The notes under the pieces: generated by a model
The model's input: only the letters and a program-made list of their open reading frames with translations
What the model was told of the DNA's origin: nothing
The model's database searches: none
Shown here: in pieces, positions 10,352-21,087 of the stretch
How positions within the stretch are numbered: the stretch's first letter is position 1
How the letters are laid out: every line of letters starts with the position of its first letter
DNA from: Clarireedia homoeocarpa
Taxonomy: Eukaryota > Ascomycota > Leotiomycetes > Helotiales > Rutstroemiaceae
Reading direction: 5' to 3'
Assembly: GCA_001465935.1 (NCBI GenBank)
Contig: LNKV01000027.1
Coordinates: 434,001-498,000, forward strand
Length of the DNA stretch: 64,000 nt
Made by a program: the position numbers and the translations under genes

Positions 10352-11832
10352 CTACACCTGCAATTTCCAACTCCCCCTAGTCCCTGGCCATTCTCCCCTA
10401 CAGTATATTTCCCACGCTTTCTCAACCTCTTGTTTCGCATCATAGCTATACAACCAGTTTTGAAAGACAGGATCCATCCAAGGCAGTGGATATCCGTGGA
10501 ATGGTGCATGTTCTTTTATTTGGCGATCTCGTTCTTGTTGCTCTGGTCCATTGTGCAAGGCAAATACATTTCGCATACTTGCACTACGACGTTTCATTTC
10601 TTGTGCCCGAGGGTTTCGAATACGTTCGTAGATGGCAAGCAAGTCTGGAATTTGTGACTTAGAAGAAAGCCTCGAAAAAAGCTCGATCAATACTGCAGCA
10701 TCTTCTATACCCATCGCTGCACCCTGAGCTCTGACGTAGCGTTGAAAGTTAGAAACTGTCATACAATTGAAGTGAAACAAACTATCAAATACCTGGTGAC
10801 TTACAAGAAAGGAGACATTGCATGGGCAGCATCACCGATGAGAGCGAACTTTCCGTCGCTGTGGGTTCTCTTGAGCAGTTCTGGCGTCCGCGTCAAGGTC
10901 CATCTCATGCCGTCCTTGGCGATGTCGTAGATTTTTCTAAGTCTAGGGTCCCAGTCTTTGAAGTAATTTCGCAGTTCAGCCATATCCATCGGCTGTGGCC
11001 GAGCTCGTATCTTGCTCTTTGGATCTTCGTAACGGGAGCCTATGATATGAACCAGTCCGTCTTCTCTGAGAGCAAAAACTACAACGTGAGTTTCTGGACC
11101 AAACCACATGTTGACATTTGGTGGTTGCAGAAACTCCCGGAGATTTTCTTGTTCCCAGATGTATTTTTGCTCAATATCCATAGCGAAAATAGTATCACCA
11201 GCGTGGATTGGTGGTTCATGTCGATCTTGGAACAGTTCACGACATTGTGAGTTACTACCGTCTGCTCCTAAAATAAGATCTGCTTTGTAGACCTGACCAT
11301 CTTCTAGGTGAACAGTTCCTTGCACGAAGTCAATGTTTGCTAGAATCGCTTTGAGCTTGATTTTCACGCCTAAACTTTCCGCCTTTTTCAGTAAGATGTC
11401 GTGAAAGGTAGCTCTATGGGCCGAGAAATATGGTGCATTATATTTGTCTAGAAGATCCGGAAGGTATGGCTGGTTTGCTAGAACGTCGCCATCGCGGTAG
11501 GATCGAACAATAAGATTCGTTGGTTGGACTGCGGTTTCACTCACGGAATCCAGAACATCCAGGTTCTTCAGTGCCCTGGTGGCGTTCGGAGGTATAGCGA
11601 TGCCGGCACTGATCTGATCATAGTAAAAGTTATCAAGTGTTTCTTCTTTCTCAACAACCAAACGCACCTTGGGAAATGATTCTGCCCGATCGAGCGCTGT
11701 TACTCTGTGCCCTAGCTTTTGAAGCCCAATGGCACTTGCTAAACCTACCAGACCTGCCCCAACAATCACAATGTCACAAGTTATAGGCGCTTCCATGATT
11801 GAAAAATTTGAATCCGGAATGATCGATATCAC
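10352..11832 (-). CDS. FAD-dependent monooxygenase, salicylate-hydroxylase type, 2 exons
   Basis: Model: 11832-10805 and 10730-10352, 468 aa. The Rossmann GxGxxG motif is GAGLVG at residues 25-30. The DG motif appears as GADGSNS and the GD motif as ALIGDAAHAM. The joint gives SPFLAQGAAMGIEDA, the family's conserved stretch, which fixes the 74-nt intron. An alternative start is Met13. Group A flavin hydroxylases use NAD(P)H and O2 to hydroxylate (often decarboxylatively) aromatic rings, matching an aryl-derived A-T-TE product. Divergently transcribed from the O-methyltransferase across a 780-bp shared upstream region. Confidence 0.9.
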
Positions 11833-12612
11833 CTAGCAATCCTTGGCCAGAGATAGTCCAAGTTTGTGGAGGTCATCATTTTCCCTAGCCTCATACAAAT
11901 GGAGGGGCAGGCCCATAAGGCAGGAAACAGAGATTTGTAATCACATGATGCTCACACCGTGTCGGTGAAAATGTTGATAATAGCGACCATCTCTCGTCGA
12001 TTGAAACCCACGATACCTTGTATCGTCAACGACAAGGAACCTTTTTCCAACTGGGCCTGCAACGCACTCTTCACGAGACCCTAGCCGGGTAATTGCAGAG
12101 TTACAGCAGGACTCCGAGATCATTTTGGAAGGTTGCTTTCAAATGCTTCGATGCTCGATGCACGGTGTTGGCGAGGTGCATAATTCATTTGGGATTGAGA
12201 GCCTTCTTAAGGTTTCACAAGACGGGCCAGTTCATCCGCATGACCCCAAGGCAACTTGTAGGCACCGTAGTAAAGCCTAGGCCGCCTTATTTCCAGAGTT
12301 GTCCCGATTATTCGTACTTACACGTAAGCTGAAGCCTCAGTGTTACATTTCAGTACGAGGTATCCTTCTCATCCTGCTTCTACACTAAGGAGTACCTAAC
12401 TACTGGTATATAATAGTATACTTACCTAGGTAGGAATCAAGCACCAATTTGGGAAATTCTCTGTATAAAATGCGTTTACTAATATACACCGGCATATATT
12501 CCTGAGTCGGTATAGTGGTAGGTAGGCTAATATACGAAGTGTCGGCATTGAAAAGCAGCCAAACATCATTCTGAAATGCCGTAGTTCTCAGCATACGTGT
12601 CACTCAATCAAG
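11833..12612. promoter_or_regulatory. Shared divergent promoter region in the cluster
   Basis: 780 bp between the start codons of the FAD monooxygenase (minus) and the O-methyltransferase (plus). No frame in it resembles a gene. By position it must hold both promoters. No transcription-factor site could be named with confidence. Confidence 0.5.
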
Positions 12613-14029
12613 ATGTCCTCACCAAATAGAATCATACAACTGGCAGCTACTATCCAGACAAGCACCGTCGAGCTTGAGCAACTGTTATCTTCACAAGGCA
12701 TTCCAAGTCCATCCTTCGCTTTAGACCACCTAGCCAGCGACGTTCCTTTGATTGAAGCTTCGGACTCTATAACAAATATCAGATATGTCATATTAGAGGC
12801 CATGGATGAATTCAGGGCACTTTTGTTAGGACCCTTGGGGTTCTTGCACCAAGAAGTCATTCAGACTGTATGTTTCCTTTTAAAACCAAGAGTGATAATA
12901 CCCACTTTCACAAACTTTTTTAACGAGGTTCTAGCACAATAACTTGATTAGCTTGCAAGCCATCGCAAGGTTTCAAATTGCCAAGAAATTGCCTTTACAT
13001 GAGGAACACACATATGAAGAGCTAGCCAAAAGCTGTGGCATACCTGAAAAAGACCTCCGCAGAGTTCTTCGATTTGCCATGACCAGTCGTATCTTCCGGG
13101 AGCCACGACCCTCCGTTGTGGCCCATACATCAATCTCGCGTGTCATAGCAGAAAAGCCCAATATGGAAGCTTGGATTAGCCAGGCTTGCTCAAATATGTG
13201 GCCTGCTGCTACCCGTGTGGTCGACGCCATGGAGAAATGGCCAGGTACCGAAGAACCTACTCATACAGGCTTCAATCTTGCAAACAATACTTCAGACCCT
13301 TTCTATGTAGAGATTCAGAAGAGTCCCCGACGTGCCCGTGAATTTGCTGATGGGATGCGCTTTTTCCACGCGAGCCCTGGTCTGGAAACATCCTTTGTGG
13401 TCGAAGGTTATGATTGGGCTTCGTTGGGCACGGCAAAGGTGGTGGACGTTGGTGGCTCACATGGCCTGATTGCTTTCGCAATCACTAAAGAATTCCCTGG
13501 ACTGAGTTGTGTGGTGCAGGATCTTCCAGATGTTATGGCTGGGATTGACGAATCTGACCCTCGACTCCAGGATGGGAGAGTAACATTCCAAGTGCACGAC
13601 TTTTTTGAGGAACAGCCAATTCATGGCGCCGATGTGTACTTTTTCCGGATGATTTTTCACAACTGGTCGGACAAGTACTGTGTGAAAATTCTCAGAAATC
13701 TTATACCATCACTAAAGAAAGGGGCGAGGATTGTGGTTAATGATGTTTGTCTCCCTGCACCGGGAGAGATCTCTCTCTATAAGGAAAGAATGCTGAGGTA
13801 TGACTTTGCTTCTATTACAAAAACCGCTTATTTTTCTACATGACAGCTAATTTTCTTTTCAAGGTCTTTTGATTTCGCTATGAAGGAAGTGTGCAATGCC
13901 CAAGAACGAGACTTGATGGATTGGAAAGACATGTTTGCTAAAGCCGACCCGCGCTTTAGATTCAACGGGGTGAGGAAGGTAAGAGATGCAAAGATGGACA
14001 TTATAGAGGCTATCTGGGATGGCGAATAG
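12613..14029 (+). CDS. COMT-type O-methyltransferase, 3 exons
   Basis: Model: 12613-12867, 12935-13797, 13864-14029; 427 aa. Exon 2 opens with HNNLISLQAIARF, the conserved start of the dimerisation/winged-helix region, which settles the acceptor (TTCTAG) over two nearby AGs. SAM motif I VDVGGSHG lies at about residues 255-262, followed by VQDLPDV. The catalytic His327 sits in FHNWSD and the motif ARIVVNDVCLP follows. The last exon closes with DFAMKEVCNAQERDL, the usual C-terminal helix. These enzymes methylate phenolic hydroxyls, so the product is probably a methyl ether of the cluster compound. Length is typical for fungal sterigmatocystin-8-O-methyltransferase-like proteins. Confidence 0.9.
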
Positions 14030-14646
14030 TTTAGCCTCGAGTTGGCCAAGACCATGAATCTTCCCCTTGATGTATCTCAGGGAGGTGTCTCAGCGAGTTG
14101 CCTCTGTGAGATTAGGACCATTCAAATAATATATATGATCTGGTACGCAACTATATATAAGAATGAAAAGTACTGTTAAGAAATACAAGTTTTGGCGGCC
14201 AATTGATATTGCCGCATCTTCCAATTTACCTTCTGGTCTCCTTTTAGGCGCCTCCAGTCAGTAATACATCCACATGATCGGAGTGGATGCCACAAAAAAA
14301 CGTCCATGTCAAATTTAAGCTACTTATGAGTTTACCGTAAATCGAATTTCTTAAATAGGTATGAGTGCCGAAGTAGGTGAAGTAGGTAAACTCAGCCACA
14401 AATTTACTCGGTGTGAGCCGCTCGAAAAATGATAGAGACGGTACTACCTCACTCGGAAGTACTATCGCATGATAGGGAGGGTGCCCGAAGATATCGGGGA
14501 GATACAATTCCGTCTGACATTCAATGCTCACCAGGAGTGGTGCGACGAAATATGTACTTGATAACATGCATTTCTACCTGGAATCTCAAGTCCCACCGCC
14601 GAACACGCTCAAGAATTCCATCCAGCTACTTGACTTCGCATCAGAA
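14030..14646. other. Intergenic region, no gene seen
   Basis: About 620 bp between the O-methyltransferase and the BVMO, with small frames on both strands but none with recognisable sequence. It should contain the terminator of the former and the promoter of the latter. Confidence 0.4.
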
Positions 14647-16907
14647 ATGGCTTATTCATCAACCACTCAACTCACCAATGACCAATATCATGTTGCCGAA
14701 ACATTGCTGGATGATCCAGGTTTTTGCCATCTTATTATCATAAAGTTATGAGAATCCGGCTAACATCTGTCAGAGAACAATCCTTTGAAGGTCATTGGCA
14801 TTGGCTGTGGTATCTCGGGTATTATGATGGCCTACAAGTTGCAAAAGGGGTGCAAAAACGTAGACTTAACCATGTTTGATAAGAACACCGACCTTGGCGG
14901 AACATGGTTTGAGAATCGTTACCCTGGTGCTGGCTGTGACATTCCATCCCATGCGTATTCTTACAATTTTGCGCTGTATCCAGATTGGCCGAACTACTGT
15001 TCGTTTGCACCAGACATAAAGAAGTACCGTGAGTTCTTACCAGCAAAATGGAACACCATCTTCAAATCCAATTTCAAGCTAACGAATAATACAAGTGAAC
15101 AAGGTCTCTGATGTTTTTGGGCTACGTAAATACATGCAATTCGACTCTGAAGTGACTAGATGCGAGTGGGATGAAGAAAAGAGTATGTGGGAAGTGAAGG
15201 TTGAGCAAAAAAATTCCAGTGGCGAGACAATTACACTTACATCTTTTGCCAATGTCTTATTGTTTGCTACTGGGGTCTTGAATAGCACAAAGTGGCCGGA
15301 AATTGAGGGTCTAGAGAAATTCAAGGGAAAGGTGGGATAAGTTATTTTCGAGTCTTTCAACGCTAACGATAACAGGTCATCCATACCTCCAAGTGGCCAG
15401 AAAACTACCAAGAGGAACAATGGGCCAAGGAGAAGGTTGCAGTGTTAGGTTCTGGAGCAAGCAGTATTCAGACCGTGCCAGCTATTCAGGTATGTCTACG
15501 ATCAAGCTTTGATTGGGTGTGACTAAAATTGCTGTAGCCATATGTGAAGAAACTAGATGTATTTATCCGCACCGGATCGTGGTTCACTGCGATTGTCGAG
15601 AATTTTGGGATGTACCACCCCTGTGAGATCTAATACGACGAAGGATCAAGATGAGCATATTCTAATACACTACAGATTCTGAAGAAGATAAAAAGAGATT
15701 CCGCAACGATCCTAAAGCTCTTGTCGATCATGCCAAGGGACTCGAGAAAGAGATGGCTTGGGCTGTTGACATGATGACCATCAATTCTCCATCACAAATG
15801 GATGCCAAGAAAATTTTCAGTGAACGTATGAAGCAACATATCAAAGATCAACGGTTGTACGAAGGTGAGTCAACTATTTTGGGATCATTTTCCGAACGTG
15901 AATTAAGTCTGAGTCTCGTAGGGTTCTTACCACCGTGGGGAGTGGGATGTCGACGCATCACACCTGGAGATCCATATATGAAAGCAATCCAAGAACCAAA
16001 TGTACAAGTTCATTTTACAGGAGCAAAGTCTCTTACCGAAAAAGGTGTCGTAGGTGAAGATGATATAGAGCGAGAGGTTGATACTGTCATTTGTGCAACA
16101 GGTAGGGAGCCTCAACATTACATATGTGGAGTCGTGAAACGAGACTAACTATTGCTATACATCAGGATTTGACACTAGCTATCGTCCGCGTTTCCCAATT
16201 ATTGGAAAGGGTGGGGTTAATCTCCAGGACAAATGGGACGATGAACCTGACGCATACTATGGTCTGGCAGTGCCGGATGTAAGCAAGCTCTCAATCACTC
16301 CTATTGCATACAACTCGACTAAAACACATAGATGCCAAACTTCTACCTCTTCATGGGTCCAGCATGGCCAGTTCACAATGGATCTGTAATGGGACCATTA
16401 GTTCAAGTAGGAAACTATATTGTATCCTGCATCCACAAAATGCAGCGTGAACAAATAACTTCGCTTACTCCGCGTTCCGACGCCACCTCTCAGTTCAATG
16501 AGCACGTTCAAGAATGGTTGAAGAGAACAGTATGGACGGATAACTGTCCAAGTTGGTTTAAAAACAAGAGAACCGGTCGTCTAAATGCTTTATGGTGTGG
16601 AAGTGGTCTGCATTATACTGAAGCTATCAGCTCGCCCAAGTTTGAAGATTTCCACATTGAGTACCGTAACAAAAATCCATTTTCTTACTTAGGAAGTGGG
16701 TTTACTTTGGCGGAGAAGTCAGGAGATATGGATCCAACGCCGTTCTTAACAGAGAGTTCGTTGGATCCGGAGTGGGTTGCTGCTATGCAGAGTGGAGATA
16801 GCGAAACTAAGGTACGTAGCCATTTCTTCGATCCCCGGCACGCTCATAACAATTTCAACTCATAGCATGACTTCGTTAATATATACGTCATTGAGACGCT
16901 TAGTTAG
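14647..16907 (+). CDS. Baeyer-Villiger-type flavin monooxygenase, 10 exons
   Basis: Model: 14647-14719, 14774-15028, 15096-15331, 15376-15489, 15538-15622, 15676-15864, 15922-16101, 16166-16278, 16332-16811, 16866-16907; 588 aa with every joint in frame. The first FAD motif is IGIGCGISG. The second BVMO signature is GGTWFENRYPGAGCD. The type I BVMO fingerprint FxGxxxHxxxWP is formed across the exon 3/4 joint as FKGKVIHTSKWP. The NADPH site VLGSGASS and the later ATGFDTSYRP follow, and exon 9 starts with MPNFYLFMGP. The last small exon is uncertain: without that intron the frame ends at 16865. Such enzymes insert oxygen next to a ketone, giving esters or lactones, so ring expansion, contraction or cleavage of a quinone or furanone core is possible. 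Confidence 0.88.
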
Positions 16908-16962
16908 AATAATGAAGGGCTGACAACTTCGACAGAATGGCGCAGCCATATCCGAAGTACAA

Positions 16963-18154
16963 ATGGCTTACCTTGGAATGGGATCTATCGGACAGGTATG
17001 TGCAACAACCTATTGATCACTCTAGCTACCTTACTATCGTGCATCTCTGACACTAACCACCAAAACCAGGCGATGAGCAAAAATCTAGCAAAAAACGGAA
17101 ATCTTTCGAAGCCACTTATTCTCTGGAATCGAACACATTCAAAAGCAATTGCGCATAGCGAAACTATCGGGCACTCGATCGCTGTTCCCGAAATTTGTGA
17201 TGCAGTCTCTGGAGCCGATATCATCTGGTCATGTTTCTCAGGCCAAACTGCTGTTCTCGAGTCGTTTGAAAAAATCCTCAAATCCAATATTGATCTGAAG
17301 GGCAAATTGTTCTTGGAATGCTCGACCATCACTCCTGAAGCCACTAATGAGCTTGCGAAGCGCATTATTAGTGCCGGGGGAGAGTTTGTCGCCATGCCTG
17401 GTAAGTGGTTCTGGTTTGACAGTAATTGAGAGTGTTCAACTGAGTTAAGAACATTGTAACAAGCGGAACATCAAAGTACTAATCGTTTCTGTTATACAGT
17501 ATTTGGAGAGCCAAGCATGGCTGCCGCCGCAATCCTAACATGCCTTCCTGCGGGGGAGGCCTCGTCCGTACAACGAATCTTACCTTACTTAAACGGAGTG
17601 TAAGTTGAAATTCTCCCGTTCCACACGCAGAAACAGAACTTTAACATATCTTAGAATCAGCAAATCCGTAATCGACCTCAGCGGCTCCCCACCGGGCACC
17701 GCCTCCCATCTCAAACTCATAGGCAACGTTCTTATCGTTCAGATGATCGAAAGTGTATCCGAAGCACACGTACTCGCTGAAAAGACAAAACTCAAGGCCG
17801 AATATCTGCATCAAGTGATCACTTCTGTGTTTCCCGGACCTTTCGCTATCTACTCTCACCGCATGAGCAGCGGAGACTATTACAAGAAAGAGGTAACTAC
17901 CACGCTCCAGCACCACAATGCAAGGATGAGTGAAAGTGCTGACGAGAAAACAGCCGATTGTGAATATCAAGATGGCGCAGGGTGTCGCGGAACATGTTTT
18001 GCAGTTGGCGAAAGAGTCCGGGACGGATTTGAGGGGTTACAAAGTTGGTAAAGAACATTTGGATATGGTGGAGCGGCAGGTTGGGGAGACGGGTGATATT
18101 TCGGGCATCTTTGGAGTTGTGAGAATGGAGTCGGGTTTGAGATATAAAAAATAG
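16963..18154 (+). CDS. NAD(P) beta-hydroxyacid dehydrogenase-like enzyme, 5 exons
   Basis: Model: 16963-16995, 17070-17400, 17500-17599, 17655-17892, 17954-18154; 300 aa. The first exon is only 33 nt (MAYLGMGSIGQ) and supplies the Rossmann GxGxxG, completed by AMSKNLAKNG in exon 2. The NADP-binding domain spans about 1-160, with CSTITPE. The all-helical domain follows, including the catalytic-Lys region HLKLIGN. Size and order match 3-hydroxyisobutyrate/6-phosphogluconate dehydrogenase-like and imine-reductase-like proteins. It could reduce a keto, imine or hydroxyacid intermediate. It starts 55 bp after the BVMO and closes the cluster. An overlapping upstream ATG at 16937 is in another frame and was not used. 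Confidence 0.85.
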
Positions 18155-18507
18155 ATGGGAAAAGTAGGTCTTTGCGCTGGATGAGGTTAACTATGCGTAC
18201 CAAGATGACTATTTGAGAAATGAGCCTTGGATGTCTCTAGAGGCTGCTTCGGATGGATAAAAAAATACTGAGGTATAAAGCTGGATGGCAATACGCATGG
18301 AAGTTTTGGCGCTGTTAAAATGAAGTGCACGGATGCTGCAGTCACATGAAGGCTCGGGAGAACATCAAATGCTGCTAGCCAATGATGAATCACGAAAAAT
18401 TGACAGGGGTTCTTGAACAGCTGAGTATGTTTGCGATAATATCTCAAAATCAACGCCAGTCAACTTTCGCTACAGTAAACTCAAACAATGTAGCAAATAT
18501 TGGTATT

Positions 18508-19222
18508 CCCTGAGCATTTGCTGGAGGAGGAGAGAAAGTTCTATAAGATATTAGAACAGAGACTATCGGAGATAGAAAGAGAGACAGAGGATCGGATTGA
18601 AGTACTTAAGATTAGCTGTCAGGAGGAAAAGGAGAGGAACGAGAGACGAAACAATTTGTAAAAAGAGATAGAGAATACAAAGTGTTGCATCACAGGCACA
18701 GCAGGTAAAATAGGCTTAAAGGACATCAATTATAAGGTACTCGATGCTTGACTTGATTGAACTTATTGGCTATCTACAGTGGGAAGGACTAGCTATATAT
18801 ATAGGCATTTCTAGGCCTACTGCCTTAGGCTTCACAGGCCTATTGCCACAGGCTTCGCAAGCCTAATCAATCACTATGATGTTCAGTTTAAGGTGGTGGG
18901 CATAGGCCTACCTACCCCACCTTACCCCGCCCAACACAAAGAAGAAGTTAGTGTAAATACTGATAGCTTATACCTTTTATAATCGTAAGGAGACCAACGA
19001 GTCTAATCGGTTATACAAATTGCAAAGAACGAAAGAGGATAAATTGAAGAATAACCAGAGAAGATAAGATACAGAAATCAAAGTTCAAAATCTAACGAGG
19101 ACGAGAAAGCAGAAGCAGCAAGTGGGTTGCTGTAGCCTCGAAGCGAGCTACTTCTTGTTTAATCTCTTCTCCAGTCTCTTCAGTCTTATGTTTAACCTCT
19201 TTTTGACATACCCCCTCATTAC
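18508..19222 (+). repeat. Dispersed repeat, right copy (cluster-flanking, decayed)
   Basis: Second copy of the repeat at 772-1224, same orientation, split by the solo LTR at 18683-18936. In the first 175 bp nearly all differences from the left copy are G to A or C to T, including a CAA to TAA change that creates a stop in the coiled-coil frame. This bias is the signature of repeat-induced point mutation or methylation-driven deamination. Confidence 0.8.
18683..18936. mobile_element. Solo LTR, 254 bp, with 5-bp target duplication
   Basis: Begins TGTTG and ends CAACA (inverted LTR termini). It is flanked directly by CAAAG at 18678-18682 and again at 18937-18941. The left repeat copy shows the empty site at the homologous position. 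A TATA-like run (CTATATATATAGG, near 18791) lies inside. No internal retrotransposon sequence is present, so it is a solo LTR left by recombination. Confidence 0.85.
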
Positions 19223-20151
19223 TAGCCTAGTTTCATTTTGATTTCTATATTGCCGTGTCCAAATTCAAAAACACAAAAAAATGAATCAAAGCTAAAATTC
19301 CAAATTCAACTCAAAATCGTATTTTTCCCCCCAAATTTGTCCTGTACATATACTTTCCTTGTCTTGATATTTGAACTAGATGATAGATGAGATATCCGCC
19401 AAAGTCCTTCCTAGTGTTCACCATTTCTGACTTGAAAAATACCATATCGAGAGCCTATAGAAGATCTCTTGTTATTTTTTAATCTACTCGTCCGCAACCT
19501 CGTAGTCATTGATTCTTCTATTAACTTTCATTAAGGATGTTTATTTTGTAATCCTAAACGTTCGCTGACTCCTAGCCATGGGCCTATGATCAAATTTCTC
19601 TGATACAATTACAAGTCATTGTGGCCAGAAATTCGTAGGCAAAAACCTATGTTACTGGAAGACAGAAGTCGTGGAAATCATATTCATAACTCAATAGCTC
19701 TTCTTAAATTGATTCACGCAAGATTTTAAAGATTGATTACCCACATAAACCTTTTGATATTGTCGAGTCATCATTTAAATATAGTTATTCTTTTCCTTTG
19801 TCGTTCTGAGTCACCCCAAAAGGTATTGCAGAACAACCATCCTGAACAAGCAGATTTTATACAAAAGCACTGAAAGGCCATTTCTGTAAAGCAGATTCTT
19901 GAGGAGATTTCAAACAAAGACATTACAGGATAACAATCCAGTACAGCAGTCTCTTAGCTCGACAAAATATCTATATCTTGCCTCGATCTCTTCAAAAGTT
20001 AAAAGAGACCATTCTCCCAATACTTTACAAACTACTGTAACCACAACATATCAACTCGAAACAAAAACTAAGAAAGCTCAACAACACCTGTCGGCTATCT
20101 ATACCACCTAGCATCTTCACTATCCACATCAACGCATCAGCCACCGCCAAA
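19223..20151. other. Gene-free AT-rich region
   Basis: About 930 bp of AT-rich sequence between the right repeat and the first Cys-rich gene. I see no supported gene. The last 250 bp may be promoter and 5' UTR of that gene. Confidence 0.4.
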
Positions 20152-20397
20152 ATGTGCAGAGAATACATCTACTACTACAATTGCGGCCACGAAACAGGAG
20201 ATTTTCGCCAATTAAACCACGACTGCTGCTGGGGCGGTTCACCAGCATTCACTAGGCTTTGCAGTGACTATCAGGTTGACGACGTATACTATCACGAGGA
20301 CTGTCCAGCTTGCACCGAGAAGAAGGAAAAGGAGAAGAAGGAAAAGGAGAAAGCGATGCAAGAAAGCAAGAGCAGCCGCAGTCAGAATTCTATCTGA
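20152..20397 (+). CDS. Small CGH-type Cys-rich protein (81 aa)
   Basis: Single-exon frame starting MCREYIYYYNCGHE. It has Cys/His residues arranged as MC, CGH, a Cys pair in DCCWGG, then C and CPAC, followed by a Lys/Glu-rich tail (KEKEKKEKEKAM). The spacing suggests a small metal-binding fold, probably zinc. It has no signal peptide, so it is probably intracellular. Similar short proteins opening with MC and a CGH motif are widespread and uncharacterised in filamentous ascomycetes. A related gene follows at 21088 in the same direction. Function unknown. Confidence 0.6.
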   Translation: MCREYIYYYNCGHETGDFRQLNHDCCWGGSPAFTRLCSDYQVDDVYYHEDCPACTEKKEKEKKEKEKAMQESKSSRSQNSI

Positions 20398-21087
20398 ATG
20401 CCTGGATTCATCGCTAAGGAGGGAGCAGGTTAGCTGCTACCTAAGCTGGAGATTCATCGGAGTGTGGGAAGCGGGGCAAGTTGCGAGGGAAGACTTGATG
20501 GATATGGATAAGCTGCTGACGGCGATTTGAGGGAAGTAGGAGTGAGGAGTTCCCGAAGGATCAAAACTTAGAGAAATATGTTACTTTTGCAGCATAGAAG
20601 ATCCTCCAGGTTTTCTATTATTTAGCATTTCAAATCGAACTTCTATTTTAATTTTAATTTTTTTTTAAATCATCGCTTTTGATTTTATGGTGTATTTTGT
20701 GAATAAATCATTATAGATGTTTGGATTTGTATTTCTGGTGAAGATAATTTGATTATGAAGGAAAATTCTTGCTAGTGTATAAATGTATAGTCAATGCAGA
20801 CTATAGAATTAAAACAGCCTCTTTGTGAACAACTTAACAACATGTCTTATTATAATGTGTCTTTGTTAGTAGACTACATTGAATGTCAAGGCACTAAGCA
20901 AAACAGCCCTGAACAACGAGTGTACAGGCGGCTTCGACAACTATATCTACCTCGATGTATTCCATCTTAAATCATGTAACGGGTCATCATCTAGATTAGC
21001 ACAAACCCCCAGCCATCCACTACCTACTGTGAACCATTCAGTTTCCAAACCCCTTTGCTAGAAAGCAAAAAAAGAAAGATTGTCAAA

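Larger units (their letters stand above)
1356..18154. other. Putative biosynthetic gene cluster, 8 genes
   Basis: Eight consecutive genes with secondary-metabolism character: A-T-TE synthetase(-), GST(-), rhodopsin-like membrane protein(+), class I methyltransferase(+), FAD monooxygenase(-), O-methyltransferase(+), BVMO(+), hydroxyacid-dehydrogenase-like enzyme(+). Spacing is 0.05-1.3 kb, with no housekeeping gene between them. No cluster-specific transcription factor, transporter, P450 or aminotransferase is seen inside. Boundaries are set by the repeats at 772-1224 and 18508-19222. Co-regulation is inferred. Confidence 0.85.

Noticed and set aside
16937..16995. Upstream ATG as start of the hydroxyacid-dehydrogenase-like gene
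   Set aside because: It is out of frame with the Rossmann motif; ATG at 16963 gives MAYLGMGSIGQ, which is what the family needs.
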